From: Stutzerimonas stutzeri SDM-LAC
GTDB taxonomy: Bacteria; Pseudomonadota; Gammaproteobacteria; Pseudomonadales; Pseudomonadaceae
Reading direction: 5' to 3'
Assembly: GCF_000235745.1 (NCBI RefSeq)
Contig: NZ_AGSX01000171.1
Coordinates: 1-58,178 of the forward strand
Length of the DNA: 58,178 bases
Shown here piece by piece: positions 44,873 to 54,165 of the stretch. Made by a program: the position numbers and the translations under genes. How positions within the stretch are numbered: the first letter of the stretch is position 1; each line of letters starts with the position of its first letter. Under the pieces are notes generated by a model. That model did no database searches, was not told the DNA's origin, and saw only the letters and a list, made by a program, of their open reading frames with translations.

Positions 44873-45322
44873 TCAGCTGCGGGTTAGCAATGCGCTTCGA
44901 AGGGAGACCAGCTGGTCGCGCAGGGCCAGTAACGCCTCGTGTGATTGCCCGGTACATTCGAGCATGCAGGCAGGAAAGTCGCGGGCCTGCTCCTTCATGG
45001 CCAGTCCGGCCTCGGTGAGATGCAGTTCGACCACTCGCTCGTCGCGGTTGCTGCGGGTCCGGCTGATCAGGCCTTCGGCCTCCAGGCGCTTGAGTAAAGG
45101 CGTCAGTGACCCCGGCTCGGTCAGCAGCCGTGCGCTGATCTCCCCAACGGTCAGCCCGTCGCGCTCCCAGAGCACGAGCATGGCCAGGTATTGCGGGTAG
45201 GTCAGGCCGATACCTTGTAACAGCGGCTTGTAGGCTTTGGTCATCTGCAGGGAGGCAGAATACAGGGCGAAACACAGCTGTTGGTCCAGCTGTAACTGTT
45301 CGTCGGAAGGGCGCTTCGTCAT
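44873..45322 (-). CDS. ohrR: MarR-family organic hydroperoxide sensor OhrR
   Basis: A 149-residue MarR-type repressor. Cys17 in QLCFALYSAS is the sensing cysteine of OhrR proteins, and Cys119/Cys123 near the C-terminus (FPACMLECTG) could form the intersubunit disulfide of the two-cysteine class. The winged helix covers about residues 40-105, with DNA-contacting DRGL-type strands (RSNRDERVVELHLT). The start at 45322 is chosen over 45382 by family length. It controls the adjacent ohr by inference. Confidence 0.9.
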   Translation of the reverse strand: MTKRPSDEQLQLDQQLCFALYSASLQMTKAYKPLLQGIGLTYPQYLAMLVLWERDGLTVGEISARLLTEPGSLTPLLKRLEAEGLISRTRSNRDERVVELHLTEAGLAMKEQARDFPACMLECTGQSHEALLALRDQLVSLRSALLTRS

Positions 45323-45395
45323 GGGCGGTCGAATGGCGAGGAAATGGCCCTCACGGTAACGCGCCGCCTTGCTTGCTGCCAAGCTCGCGGCTCCT

Positions 45396-45896
45396 TCAGG
45401 GGCGAATCTCTATCAGGGTGCCGTCTTTAACCAGATTCCAGATCTCGCGCATGTCATCGTTCTTCAGGGCGATGCAGCCTTCCGTCCAGTCGAGCGTATG
45501 GAAGTACCATTCGGGGTATTCCTCGTCGACCGGTGTGCCGTGCAACATGATCATGCTGCCCGGCCTCGCGCCTTCGCTGCTCGCGCGAGCCAGATCCTTC
45601 GCATTCGGGTAGGAGATGTGCATCGCCAGGTTGTACTTGTCGGAAGTCTTGCGCCAGTCGATCCAATAGAGTCCTTCGGGAGTGCGCTTGTCACCCTCGC
45701 GCTGTTTCGGGCCGGCTTGCTTGCCGAGGGAAACGCGGTAACTTTTCATGCTGACGCCGCGGCTGATCAAGTGCAGCTTGCGCTCGGACTTGACCACCAG
45801 AACCTTGTCGATGAAAGCGTCGTCGAGGATCGGGGTCGCGTTCGCGTGGGAAAGGGTGGCGAAACTAAAGCAGACTATTGCTAACAGCCAGTGCAT
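45396..45896 (-). CDS. L,D-transpeptidase (YkuD) family protein
   Basis: A 166-residue exported protein with a signal peptide (residues 1-20, ending SHANA). The YkuD catalytic motif is present: His119 in MLHGTP and Cys141 in TEGCIALKN. The KQREGDKRTPEGLYWID stretch (about 65-80) is the usual substrate-side loop. L,D-transpeptidases cross-link peptidoglycan or attach proteins to it; which of these is not shown, and no LysM domain is present. I take ATG 45896 over the TTG at 45917. Monocistronic, beside a NUDIX gene. Confidence 0.85.
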   Translation of the reverse strand: MHWLLAIVCFSFATLSHANATPILDDAFIDKVLVVKSERKLHLISRGVSMKSYRVSLGKQAGPKQREGDKRTPEGLYWIDWRKTSDKYNLAMHISYPNAKDLARASSEGARPGSMIMLHGTPVDEEYPEWYFHTLDWTEGCIALKNDDMREIWNLVKDGTLIEIRP

Positions 45897-45923
45897 TGGG
45901 GCGAATCCTGAATCCAAACTGCA

Positions 45924-46478
45924 TCAGACCTGTTTGCACGCCACCCGCATTGCTTCGATGGCTTCGTTGCGCACCGGGAAGGCCTGCTGCACCCGGTCGG
46001 CGAAGAAGTATTCTAGGGTACGACCCACCGTCGGAAAAGCCAGCTCTGACCAAGGGATGTCGACCTGTCGGAAAAGCCTGACTTCCAGACTTTCATCGCC
46101 CGCACAAAATCGTTCGTCGACCAGCTCGGCGCGGAAGAACATGTAGACCTGGTTGATGTGCGGCAAGTCGAACAGCGTGTACAGCTGCAGATCCGTGACG
46201 TGCGCGCAGGCTTCCTCGAGCGTTTCCCGCTCTGCTGCTTGCTGCACGGTTTCGCCGTTTTCCATGAATCCGGCCGGGAGTGTCCAATATCCTCGTCGTG
46301 GCTCGATTGCGCGTCGGCAAAGCAGCACGCGTTCGTCCCAGACGGGCAGGCAGCCAGCCACGATGCGCGGGTTCTGGTAGTGGATCGTGTCGCAGGAGGC
46401 ACAGACGAATCGTTGTCTGTTATCTCCGTCGGGCACTCGTTCAATGATCGAGCCGCCGCACTGGCTACAGAATTTCAT
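45924..46478 (-). CDS. NUDIX hydrolase with zinc ribbon
   Basis: A 184-residue NUDIX hydrolase. A four-cysteine zinc ribbon leads (Cys4, Cys7, Cys26, Cys29). The Nudix box spans G70-x5-E76-x7-R84-E85-x2-E88-E89, with the late Gly of the consensus replaced (EEACA). Ribbon-bearing NUDIX proteins resemble the NADH-pyrophosphatase group, but the SQPWPFPxS motif of NudC is absent, so the substrate is open. It is divergent from a second NUDIX gene. Confidence 0.85.
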   Translation of the reverse strand: MKFCSQCGGSIIERVPDGDNRQRFVCASCDTIHYQNPRIVAGCLPVWDERVLLCRRAIEPRRGYWTLPAGFMENGETVQQAAERETLEEACAHVTDLQLYTLFDLPHINQVYMFFRAELVDERFCAGDESLEVRLFRQVDIPWSELAFPTVGRTLEYFFADRVQQAFPVRNEAIEAMRVACKQV

Positions 46479-46701
46479 CGCGACTCCTTCAATTGCGGTG
46501 GTTGTCTAGCCGAGGTGAGCTCGGCGAGTTGGCTATTTGCTGAGAGCCGGCCTGCCGGGAGAAGTTTGCCACAGCAACGGTTGGCCTCGTCGAACAGGTA
46601 TCGGCTGGCGGTCCCAGAGCTGCTGGATTTTGGCTTGGCCCGTCTTGGGCGTCTCGGTGATTCATGCCATGATGCCAGTCAAAGACAGAAAGAGACGTTC
46701 C

Positions 46702-47316
46702 ATGCTGGACAAGATTCTCCAACGGGTGCGGGATTACTCGCCGCATCTTCTGGAGCCGGAAGGCAGGATGCCCGAGGCGGCCGTACTGATGCCCATCACC
46801 CGCAGCGACTCGCCGGAACTGGTGCTGACCCTGCGCGCCAGTGGTCTTTCCACCCATGGGGGTGAGGTGGCGTTCCCCGGGGGGCGACGCGATCCTGAGG
46901 ATCGTGACCTGATCCACACCGCCTTGCGCGAGGCTGAGGAGGAGGTTGGGCTGGCACCGGGAATAGTGGAGATCGTCGGCCCTCTGAGCAGCCTGGTTTC
47001 GCTGCACGGGATTCATGTCACGCCTTATGTTGGCATCGTCCCGGACTATGTTGAATACCGCGCCAACGATGCGGAAATCGCCTCGGTGTTTTCCGTCCCG
47101 CTGGAGTTTTTCTGCGAGGATGCGCGTGAGGTGACCCACCGGATCGACTACCGGGGCGGCGCTTGGTACGTCCCGTCTTACCGGTATGGCGAATACAAGA
47201 TCTGGGGGCTGACAGCGATCATGGTCGTCGAGTTGGTCAACCTGGTGTACGACGCCGGAATCGAAATGCGCCTGCCTCCCGCGTCCTACATCGATCTGAG
47301 TCAGAAGAGGCCATAA
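46702..47316 (+). CDS. NUDIX hydrolase, probable coenzyme A pyrophosphatase
   Basis: A 204-residue NUDIX protein. The CoA-specific motif (L-T-x-R-x3-x-x-H-x-G-x-x-x-F-P-G-G) reads [20 protein letters not shown] at about residues 45-64, and the Nudix box follows with REAEEEVGL. This fits NudL-type CoA pyrophosphatases, which cleave CoA to 3',5'-ADP and phosphopantetheine. The ATG at 46702 has AAGAGA upstream; alternatives (46669, 46537) are less likely. It is followed after 2 bp by the gamma carbonic anhydrase gene. Confidence 0.82.
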   Translation: MLDKILQRVRDYSPHLLEPEGRMPEAAVLMPITRSDSPELVLTLRASGLSTHGGEVAFPGGRRDPEDRDLIHTALREAEEEVGLAPGIVEIVGPLSSLVSLHGIHVTPYVGIVPDYVEYRANDAEIASVFSVPLEFFCEDAREVTHRIDYRGGAWYVPSYRYGEYKIWGLTAIMVVELVNLVYDAGIEMRLPPASYIDLSQKRP

Positions 47317-47318
47317 CC

Positions 47319-47843
47319 GTGAAATATCGTTTGGGTGATTCCCTTGTTGAAACCCACCCACAAAGCTGGGTAGCGCCAAATGCCACGCTGGTGGGCAAGA
47401 TTCGCCTGGAAGCTGGCGCTAACGTCTGGTTTGGTGCCGTGCTGCGTGGTGATAACGAGCTGATCCATATCGGTGAGAACAGCAACGTGCAGGATGGCAG
47501 TGTTATGCACACTGATATGGGCTATCCACTGACACTGGGCGTCGGCGTCACTGTTGGTCACAACGCCATGCTGCATGGCTGCTCCGTCGGTGACTACAGC
47601 CTGGTCGGGATCAACGCCGTGATTCTCAACGGCGCGAAGATCGGTAAATACTGCATCATCGGCGCCAACACCCTGATCGCCGAGGGCAAGGAAATCCCGG
47701 ACGGTTCGCTGGTAGTCGGTTCGCCAGGCAAGGTGGTCCGCGAACTGACTGGCCAGCAGAGAAAAATGCTGGAAGCCAGTGCGGCGCATTATGTGCACAA
47801 CGCCCAGCGCTATGCGCGTGATCTGGCGGAGCAGGACGATTGA
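47319..47843 (+). CDS. gamma carbonic anhydrase-like protein
   Basis: A 174-residue left-handed beta-helix protein of the gamma-CA/YrdA family. The GTG at 47319 has AAGAGG upstream and is placed right after the NUDIX stop; the longer frame is not used. Metal ligands appear as His64 (SVMHTDMG), His81 and His86 (VGHNAMLHG), as in gamma-CA. Hexapeptide repeats span residues 15-150. Carbonic anhydrase activity is expected but many members are inactive. It overlaps the next gene's start by 4 bp. Confidence 0.88.
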   Translation: MKYRLGDSLVETHPQSWVAPNATLVGKIRLEAGANVWFGAVLRGDNELIHIGENSNVQDGSVMHTDMGYPLTLGVGVTVGHNAMLHGCSVGDYSLVGINAVILNGAKIGKYCIIGANTLIAEGKEIPDGSLVVGSPGKVVRELTGQQRKMLEASAAHYVHNAQRYARDLAEQDD

Positions 47844-48031
47844 CTGCAGATGAGCGACCGGTTGCATCGCCTTGCGTAAGTGTCTGCGCGCTGGACGAGG
47901 ATGATATCTGCACGGGCTGCCAGCGCAGTGTTGACGAGATTCGTCGTTGGGCGCGGATGGATGATTCTGAACGGCGACAGGTGTTGATGCGTTGTCACGA
48001 GCGTGCGCGCCTGACCGGCCTGCTGTTCTAG
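47840..48031 (+). CDS. DUF1289 small cysteine-rich protein
   Basis: A 63-residue protein with the DUF1289 pattern: [28 protein letters not shown], cysteines 12, 16, 24 and 27, likely binding a metal. TTG start at 47840 overlaps the preceding TGA, with AGGA just upstream, so translation is coupled to the carbonic anhydrase gene. Length is normal for the family. Function unknown. Confidence 0.8.
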   Translation: MTADERPVASPCVSVCALDEDDICTGCQRSVDEIRRWARMDDSERRQVLMRCHERARLTGLLF

Positions 48032-48175
48032 TTGCCTAGTGGGCAGCGGCGTATGGGCGTTGCGTTGGCGCATGATGCATCGTTTGGGGTAGCTCGTGCG
48101 AAAGCGTTGCGGGCCTCGGCTACGATACAGCGCTGTAGCTGTCCAGTCTGAGTGTGCGGAGGCGACGTCGGTTTA

Positions 48176-49459
48176 CTAATCGTCGCTCTTTGAATCCTCT
48201 GTCTCCTCGATCACCCAGGCGCGCACGCTTTTGACGCGGTTGTCCGCGGCCTGCAAGATCTCGAGCCGGTACTGGTTGATTTGCAGGCAGATTCCGCTGT
48301 CCGGGATGTGCTCAAGCGCCTCGGTGATCAACCCATTGAGTGTCTTGGGGCCGTCGCAGGGGAGCTGCCAGCCCAGCGCGCGGTTGACTTCGCGCAGGTA
48401 GGCGGCACCGTCGATCACCAAGGTGCCGTCGTCCTGCGGATGTATATCCGGGCTGCGCAACGCGTCCTGATTGCTGAACTCGCCGACGATCTCTTCGAGA
48501 ATGTCTTCCAGTGTCACGATTCCCAGCACATCACCGTATTCGTCAACGACGATGCCGATGCGTCGCTTCTGCTTCTGGAAGTTGACCAGCTGTGTGGAGA
48601 GAGGCGTGTTTTCCGGAATGAAGTAGGGGTCGTTGCAGGCTTCCAGCAGGCTTTCCCGGGTCAGCTGGTCGTGGCTGAGCAGGCGTGCAATCTGGCGCAT
48701 GTGCACGATGCCTTCGATCTGGTTGATGTCTTTGCGAAACACGGGAAGGCGCGTGTGCGGTGTCGTTCGCAGCTGGGTCACGATGGTTTCGAGGTCATCT
48801 TCGAGATCGATACCGGCGACTTCGTTGCGCGGAATCATGATGTCGTCGACCGTTACCCTTTCCAGGTCGAGGATGCCGAGCAGCATGCTTTGCCGCTTCA
48901 TCGGCATGTCGCTGCCTGATTCGTGCACGACGCTACGCAGTTCTTCCGTGGACAGGCTGTCCGTGCCTTTGTTGGACAGGTCAACGCCGAGCAGCTTGAG
49001 TAGGCCGTTACTGATCCAGTTGAGCATTGCCACCAGCGGATACAACACCTTCTGCAACATCAGCAGCGGCAGGCTGACCGGATAAGCCACGGCTTCAGGC
49101 CGCAGGGCAGCGAGGGTTTTGGGGGTAATTTCCCCGAAGATCAGCAGGATTATTGTCAGGCCGATGGTCGCGATTGCGATTCCGGCCTCACCCCACAGCT
49201 TGATTGCCAGCACGGTGGCAATTGCGGAGGCGAAGATGTTGACGAAGTTGTTGCCGACCAGAATGGTCCCGAGCAGCCTGTCTGGGCGTTCAAGCAGGGC
49301 GCTGGCACGTTTTGCGCCGCGGTGCCCTTCCTTGGCCTGGTGGCGCAGGCGATAACGATTGAGGCTGAGCATTCCGGTTTCGGAGCTGGAGAAGAACGCC
49401 GAGCACAACAGCAGACCGACCAGCATGCCGACCAGAAAGCCGGGGTGTAGATTCTCCAC
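48176..49459 (-). CDS. CNNM/HlyC-CorC family membrane protein (YfjD type)
   Basis: A 427-residue protein. A DUF21 (CNNM) membrane domain with four hydrophobic segments covers about residues 1-145 (FFSSSETGMLSLNRYRL; LLGTILVGNNFVNIFASAIAT; FGEITPKTLA). Then come two CBS domains (about 195-325, with IMIPRNEVAGID and VVDEYGDVLGIVTLEDILEEIVGE) and a C-terminal CorC-HlyC domain. Such proteins are linked to magnesium or cobalt efflux or to membrane stress; the exact substrate is not proven. It is 9 bp before ypjD's stop in the same direction, so likely one operon. Confidence 0.88.
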   Translation of the reverse strand: MENLHPGFLVGMLVGLLLCSAFFSSSETGMLSLNRYRLRHQAKEGHRGAKRASALLERPDRLLGTILVGNNFVNIFASAIATVLAIKLWGEAGIAIATIGLTIILLIFGEITPKTLAALRPEAVAYPVSLPLLMLQKVLYPLVAMLNWISNGLLKLLGVDLSNKGTDSLSTEELRSVVHESGSDMPMKRQSMLLGILDLERVTVDDIMIPRNEVAGIDLEDDLETIVTQLRTTPHTRLPVFRKDINQIEGIVHMRQIARLLSHDQLTRESLLEACNDPYFIPENTPLSTQLVNFQKQKRRIGIVVDEYGDVLGIVTLEDILEEIVGEFSNQDALRSPDIHPQDDGTLVIDGAAYLREVNRALGWQLPCDGPKTLNGLITEALEHIPDSGICLQINQYRLEILQAADNRVKSVRAWVIEETEDSKSDD

Positions 49460-49468
49460 GGAGTGGTC

Positions 49469-50269
49469 CTAGATATGCAGAATGAATTCGCGGACCAGCT
49501 TGCTGCCGAAGTAAGCCAGCATCAGCAAGCAGAAGCCTGCCAGCGTCCAGCGAATGGCCTTGTAGCCGCGCCAGCCTAGCTGATGGCGACCCCACAGCAG
49601 CAGCCCGAACACTACCCATGCGAACACTGAGAGCAAAGTCTTGTGGACCAGATGTTGCGCGAACAGATTGTCGAGGAAGATCCAGCCGGAAATCAGCGAG
49701 GCCGACAGCAGTAGCCAGCCTGCCAGCAGGAAGCCAAATAGCAAGCTCTCCATGGTTTGCAGCGGCGGGAAGTTCCTGATCAGGCCGGACGGGTGCTTGT
49801 GCTTGAGGTGATGATCCTGCAGCAGTAGCAGCAATGACTGGAACACGGCAATCGTGAGCATTCCGTAAGCGAGGATCGACAGCAGGATGTGCGCCAGTAT
49901 GCCTGGCTGCTCGGCAATGGCCGGTGGCGTGCCGGACGGTGCGAACTGGGCAAACAGCACGGTGAGGCAGCCGAGAGGAAAGAGCAGCAACAGCAGATTT
50001 TCGACAGGCATCCGGTAAAGCGCGAGCAGGATCAGCAAGATTACCGCTGCAGCAATCAGGCTCGAGGCGGTGAAGAAGTCCAGATGCAGGCCGCTCGGTG
50101 AAAGCAGCTGGATGAACAGACTTACGCCATGTGCGGCGAGCGCCAACGCGCCCAATATAAGAAGCAGACGCTTGTCCGGCACGGTGCGTTGCGCCAGGCG
50201 CAGGCCCTGGTATCCGGTGACGCCGACATAGAGGCAGGCGGCAGCTAGGCTCGGGAGCAAAGGGTGCAT
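49469..50269 (-). CDS. cytochrome c assembly family protein YpjD
   Basis: About 266 residues with eight hydrophobic segments and the CcsA/CcmC-like core (LLLLQDHHLKHK near residue 140-150, HKTLLSVFAWVVFGLLLWG near 205-225) including conserved histidines. Homologues lie next to ffh in many gammaproteobacteria, as here. The role in cytochrome c biogenesis is inferred from the family. The start at 50269 (MHPLLPSLAAA) has no strong ribosome binding site; a start at 50323 is possible. Confidence 0.8.
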   Translation of the reverse strand: MHPLLPSLAAACLYVGVTGYQGLRLAQRTVPDKRLLLILGALALAAHGVSLFIQLLSPSGLHLDFFTASSLIAAAVILLILLALYRMPVENLLLLLFPLGCLTVLFAQFAPSGTPPAIAEQPGILAHILLSILAYGMLTIAVFQSLLLLLQDHHLKHKHPSGLIRNFPPLQTMESLLFGFLLAGWLLLSASLISGWIFLDNLFAQHLVHKTLLSVFAWVVFGLLLWGRHQLGWRGYKAIRWTLAGFCLLMLAYFGSKLVREFILHI

Positions 50270-50468
50270 AGGTCTGTTAGTAGGCTCGAAAGGCGATGAG
50301 TGTGGCATAAACGCCGGATGCACAAAAGTGTGCGGTTGGCCGCGGGTACCGCCGCGGTGCCGGTCGATAGATGCGTAACGGGCGGATGACGACGGCGAGG
50401 GCAGGCATGATTGGGCCGTTCGATGAAAAGCATTGATAGCGGGGTACCGGCCTGAGGCATGCAGCTTC

Positions 50469-50474
50469 TATAAT
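50469..50474 (+). promoter_or_regulatory. probable -10 of ffh
   Basis: A perfect TATAAT, 35 bp upstream of the ffh start. The -35 at 17-18 bp spacing is poor, so the assignment rests mainly on the hexamer and position. Confidence 0.45.
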
Positions 50475-50509
50475 CGGTGCCTTAACCACATCCAGCGTGG
50501 AAATGGCAC

Positions 50510-51889
50510 ATGTTTGAAAACCTAACCGACCGCCTCTCCCAGACGCTTCGCCATGTTACCGGCAAGGCCAAGCTGACCGAGGATAATATCAAGGACACCC
50601 TGCGCGAAGTGCGAATGGCATTGCTAGAAGCCGACGTTGCGCTACCTGTGGTCAAGGAGTTTGTCGCCAGGGTCAAGGACAGAGCTGTCGGTACCGAGGT
50701 CTCCAAGAGCCTGACGCCCGGTCAGGCTTTTGTGAAGATCGTCCGCGTCGAGCTGGAAGAGCTGATGGGCGCGGCGAATGAAGACCTTGATCTCAGCGTG
50801 GTTCCGCCTGCGGTAGTGCTGATGGCGGGCCTGCAAGGGGCGGGCAAGACGACTACGGTTGGTAAGCTCGCAAGGTTCCTCAAGGAGCGCAAGAAGAAGT
50901 CAGTGTTGGTGGTGTCGGCCGACGTTTATCGTCCTGCCGCCATCAAGCAGCTCGAGACGCTCGCGGCGGAAGTGGGCGTGACCTTCTTCCCGTCTGACAC
51001 CAGTCAGAAGCCAGTCGAGATTGCTCAAGCCGCCATCCGCGAGGCCAAACTCAAATACATCGATGTGGTTCTGGTCGATACCGCCGGTCGTCTGGCTATC
51101 GATGCGGAGATGATGGCCGAAATCCAAGCTGTTCATGCGGCGATCAAGCCGGCTGAGACCTTGTTTGTGGTTGACGCCATGACTGGCCAGGATGCGGCCA
51201 ATACTGCCAGGGCTTTCGGTGAAGCGCTTCCGCTGACAGGTGTGGTTCTTACCAAGGTCGATGGTGACGCACGTGGCGGCGCTGCCCTGTCGGTGCGCCA
51301 CATCACCGGTAAGCCGATCAAGTTCCTGGGTATGGGCGAGAAGAGCGACGCGCTCGAGCCCTTTCATCCGGACCGCATTGCTTCTCGAATCCTCGGCATG
51401 GGTGATGTGCTCAGCTTGATCGAGCAGGCCGAGCAGACGCTCGACCGGGAAAAGGCTGAGAAGCTCACCAAGAAGCTGAAAAAGGGCAAAGGGTTCGATC
51501 TGGAAGATTTCCGTGATCAGCTTCAGCAAATGAAAAACATGGGTGGCCTGGGCGGCTTGATGGACAAGCTGCCATCGATCGGCGGCATGAATCTATCGCA
51601 GATGGGGAATGCCCAGGGCGCGGCCGAGAAGCAGTTCAAGCAGATGGAAGCCATCATCAATTCGATGACTCCTGTCGAGCGCCGTAACCCGGACATCATC
51701 AGCGGTTCGCGCAAGCGTCGCATTGCCATGGGCTCCGGCACGCAAGTGCAAGATATTGGCCGCCTGATCAAGCAGCACAAGCAAATGCAGAAAATGATGA
51801 AGAAGGTCAGCGGTAAAGGCGGCATGGCGAAGATGATGCGCGGCATGGGGGGCATGTTGCCGGGCGGCGGCGGAATGCCCAAGTTTTAA
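50510..51889 (+). CDS. ffh: signal recognition particle protein Ffh
   Basis: A 459-residue SRP54 GTPase that binds 4.5S RNA and signal sequences and delivers ribosomes to FtsY. The N domain (1-85) and the G domain with G1 GLQGAGKT at residues 107-114, DTAGR and TKVDGDARGGAAL are intact. The C-terminal M domain (about 330-459) is methionine-rich and ends in MMRGMGGMLPGGGGMPKF. Normal length. Monocistronic, divergent from ypjD. The 4.5S RNA gene is not in this window. Confidence 0.97.
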   Translation: MFENLTDRLSQTLRHVTGKAKLTEDNIKDTLREVRMALLEADVALPVVKEFVARVKDRAVGTEVSKSLTPGQAFVKIVRVELEELMGAANEDLDLSVVPPAVVLMAGLQGAGKTTTVGKLARFLKERKKKSVLVVSADVYRPAAIKQLETLAAEVGVTFFPSDTSQKPVEIAQAAIREAKLKYIDVVLVDTAGRLAIDAEMMAEIQAVHAAIKPAETLFVVDAMTGQDAANTARAFGEALPLTGVVLTKVDGDARGGAALSVRHITGKPIKFLGMGEKSDALEPFHPDRIASRILGMGDVLSLIEQAEQTLDREKAEKLTKKLKKGKGFDLEDFRDQLQQMKNMGGLGGLMDKLPSIGGMNLSQMGNAQGAAEKQFKQMEAIINSMTPVERRNPDIISGSRKRRIAMGSGTQVQDIGRLIKQHKQMQKMMKKVSGKGGMAKMMRGMGGMLPGGGGMPKF

Positions 51890-51939
51890 TGTTTCGAAGA
51901 GATCAGTGGACGCCGCGCCGGGCTCCGCTGACGCTGGAT

Positions 51940-51972
51940 AGGCCTGCTGGCGAGGCCTGCGGTTGTTTTTGA
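51940..51972 (+). terminator. possible ffh terminator
   Basis: AGGCCT/AGGCCT stem around a seven-base loop, followed after three bases by GTTGTTTTTG. It is weaker than the others because the stem is only six base pairs. Confidence 0.35.
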
Positions 51973-51981
51973 AAAAGCCAT

Positions 51982-52009
51982 TTGCAAAAGTCCGGATAAT
52001 CCTTAGAAT
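51982..52009 (+). promoter_or_regulatory. promoter of the rpsP-rimM-trmD-rplS operon
   Basis: TTGCAA (51982-51987) and TAGAAT (52004-52009) are separated by 16 bp, about 70 bp before rpsP. A short GC-rich inverted sequence (GGCCTTTCGGGCC) follows in the leader. Confidence 0.6.
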
Positions 52010-52076
52010 ATGCGGCCTTTCGGGCCTTGAGCCCGGCATTCAGATTTGCTGTACCGACTACAGGAACGATGTTCAC

Positions 52077-52328
52077 ATGGTAACTATTCGTCTGGCCCGT
52101 GGCGGCTCCAAGAAGCGCCCTTTCTACCACCTGACCGTGACCAACAGCCGCAACCCGCGCGATGGTCGCTTCGTTGAGCGTATCGGTTTCTTCAATCCGA
52201 TCGCTTCGGGTGCGGAAGTGAAGCTCTCTGTAAACCAGGAGCGCGCTACTTACTGGCTGAGCCAGGGCGCACAGCCGTCTGAGCGTGTTGCTCAGTTGCT
52301 GAAGGAAGCTGCCAAGGCTGCTGCCTAA
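52077..52328 (+). CDS. rpsP: 30S ribosomal protein S16
   Basis: An 83-residue bS16 protein, part of the small ribosomal subunit. It begins [32 protein letters not shown], the family signature. ATG 52077 is chosen; the longer frame upstream is leader. It heads the classic rpsP-rimM-trmD-rplS operon with rimM starting 4 bp after the stop. Confidence 0.97.
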   Translation: MVTIRLARGGSKKRPFYHLTVTNSRNPRDGRFVERIGFFNPIASGAEVKLSVNQERATYWLSQGAQPSERVAQLLKEAAKAAA

Positions 52329-52332
52329 TTAC

Positions 52333-52872
52333 ATGAACGCAACGTCTGCTCCGGCCGAAGACCTGATTGTTATCGGCAAAATTGTTTCGGTGCATGGCGT
52401 GCGTGGTGACGTAAAGGTCTACTCCTTTACCGATCCTATCGACAATCTGCTGGACTATCATCGCTGGACGCTCAGGCGAGGTGACGAGGTCAAGCAGGTC
52501 GAGCTGGTCAAGGGTCGCCTGCAGGGCAAGATCCTGGTGGCTACGCTGAAGGGGCTGACAGATCGGGAAGAGGCGCGTGGCTACGCGGACTTCGAGATCT
52601 GCATCCTGCGCAGTGAATTGCCACAGTTGACTGACGATGATGATTACTACTGGTACCAGCTTCAGGGCCTGACGGTCATCAACCAGCTCGGGCAAGTGCT
52701 CGGTCGGGTCGATCATCTGCTCGAGACCGGCGCCAACGATGTGCTGGTGGTCAAGCCGTTCGACGGCAGCTTGGATGACCGCGAACGCCTGCTGCCCTAT
52801 ACCGACCCCTGTGTATTGAAGGTCGATCTGGAAGCAGGCGAGATGCGCGTCGAATGGGATGCAGACTTCTGA
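52333..52872 (+). CDS. rimM: ribosome maturation factor RimM
   Basis: A 179-residue RimM, which binds S19 and assists processing of the 30S head. The N-terminal domain has [23 protein letters not shown] (about residues 12-34) and the PRC-barrel domain has the [13 protein letters not shown] segment (about 103-115), [11 protein letters not shown] and [15 protein letters not shown]. Length normal. It is between rpsP and trmD. Confidence 0.96.
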   Translation: MNATSAPAEDLIVIGKIVSVHGVRGDVKVYSFTDPIDNLLDYHRWTLRRGDEVKQVELVKGRLQGKILVATLKGLTDREEARGYADFEICILRSELPQLTDDDDYYWYQLQGLTVINQLGQVLGRVDHLLETGANDVLVVKPFDGSLDDRERLLPYTDPCVLKVDLEAGEMRVEWDADF

Positions 52873-52877
52873 GCATC

Positions 52878-53630
52878 ATGTCTGGCCTGCGAGTCGATGT
52901 GATCAGTCTGTTCCCCGATATGTTTGCGGCTATCGGTGAATACGGTATCACTAGCCGTGCGGTGAAGCAGGGGTTGCTCCAGCTACAATGCTGGAATCCT
53001 CGAAGCTATACCGAAGATCGCCATCAGACAGTCGATGATCGCCCTTTTGGGGGCGGACCCGGCATGGTGATGAAGGTCAAGCCGCTTGAGCTTGCATTGG
53101 CCGATGCCCGGCAGGCCGCTGGGGATAACGCGAAGGTGATATACCTGTCGCCGCAGGGGCGTCAGCTGAAACAGGCTGATGTTCGCGACCTGGCGCAAGA
53201 GACTGGGCTTATCCTCATCGCGGGCCGTTACGAAGGCATCGATGAGCGTTTCATCGAAACGCATGTAGATGAAGAATGGTCGATTGGCGACTATGTGTTG
53301 TCCGGTGGTGAATTGCCGGCCATGGTGCTTATCGACGCAGTGACCCGTCTGCTCCCTGGAGCGCTGGGTCATGCTGATTCGGCTGAGGAGGATTCGTTTA
53401 CCGACGGCCTGCTCGACTGCCCGCATTACACGCGACCGGAGGTGTATGCGGATAAGCGTGTTCCTGAGGTGCTGCTCAGTGGCAATCATGAACACATCCG
53501 GCGTTGGCGTTTACAGCAGTCCCTCGGAAGGACCTGGGAGCGTCGCGCTGATCTTCTGGATAGCCGCTCGCTTTCTGGGGAAGAACAAAAGCTGCTGACG
53601 GAATACATCCGCCAGCGGGACGATAGTTAA
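52878..53630 (+). CDS. trmD: tRNA (guanine37-N1)-methyltransferase
   Basis: A 250-residue TrmD, a SPOUT methyltransferase that makes m1G37 in tRNA and prevents frameshifts. It starts [13 protein letters not shown]. The deep trefoil knot that binds S-adenosylmethionine includes [15 protein letters not shown] and the [21 protein letters not shown] segment (about residues 134-154). The [17 protein letters not shown] loop is at about 53-69. It follows rimM by 5 bp, with translation possibly coupled. Confidence 0.97.
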   Translation: MSGLRVDVISLFPDMFAAIGEYGITSRAVKQGLLQLQCWNPRSYTEDRHQTVDDRPFGGGPGMVMKVKPLELALADARQAAGDNAKVIYLSPQGRQLKQADVRDLAQETGLILIAGRYEGIDERFIETHVDEEWSIGDYVLSGGELPAMVLIDAVTRLLPGALGHADSAEEDSFTDGLLDCPHYTRPEVYADKRVPEVLLSGNHEHIRRWRLQQSLGRTWERRADLLDSRSLSGEEQKLLTEYIRQRDDS

Positions 53631-53674
53631 ACGTATCGATGGCACGCCAGAAAGGCCTGTCTCAGGAGCACAGC

Positions 53675-54025
53675 ATGACCAACAAGATTATTCAGGCGAT
53701 TGAAAGCGAGCAGATGACCAAGCAGCTGCCCCCGTTCGCCCCAGGTGACACCGTAGTTGTCCAGGTCAAGGTGAAGGAAGGCGAGCGTGAGCGTCTGCAG
53801 GCCTTCGAAGGCGTCGTGATCGGCAAGCGTAACCGCGGCCTGAACAGCGCTTTCACCGTTCGCAAGATCTCCAATGGTGTAGGCGTTGAGCGTACATTCC
53901 AGTACTACAGCCCGATGGTCGACAGCCTCAGCGTCAAGCGCCGTGGTGATGTCCGTAAAGCCAAGCTGTACTACCTGCGCGCGCTGTCCGGCAAGGCAGC
54001 TCGCATCAAGGAAAAGCTTTCCTGA
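53675..54025 (+). CDS. rplS: 50S ribosomal protein L19
   Basis: A 116-residue bL19, located at the 30S-50S interface. It has [30 protein letters not shown] and RSVGVERTF-like [16 protein letters not shown] 53675 has CAGGAG upstream; the longer frame is not used. Last gene of the rpsP operon, followed by a strong terminator. Confidence 0.97.
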   Translation: MTNKIIQAIESEQMTKQLPPFAPGDTVVVQVKVKEGERERLQAFEGVVIGKRNRGLNSAFTVRKISNGVGVERTFQYYSPMVDSLSVKRRGDVRKAKLYYLRALSGKAARIKEKLS

Positions 54026-54041
54026 GGAAAGTTTTTCCCAG

Positions 54042-54069
54042 AAAAAGCAGCCTCCGGGCTGCTTTTTTT
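54042..54069 (+). terminator. terminator of the rpsP operon
   Basis: AAAAAGCAGCC/GGCTGCTTTTT with a four-base loop and a seven-T tail, 17 bp after rplS. Confidence 0.9.
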
Positions 54070-54165
54070 ATGGGCGATTGGTTTGCGCTAACCGTATAGC
54101 CCGGACGCGGGCGGCGTACTGCTGGCGGCCTGTGCCGTGCGCATGGTCTGGAAGTGTTGGCGCTC

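Noticed and set aside
48120-48140. ACAGCGCTGT palindrome between the DUF1289 and CorC-type genes
   Set aside because: Ten bases only, no T tract, and within a convergent gap; too weak to call a terminator or operator.
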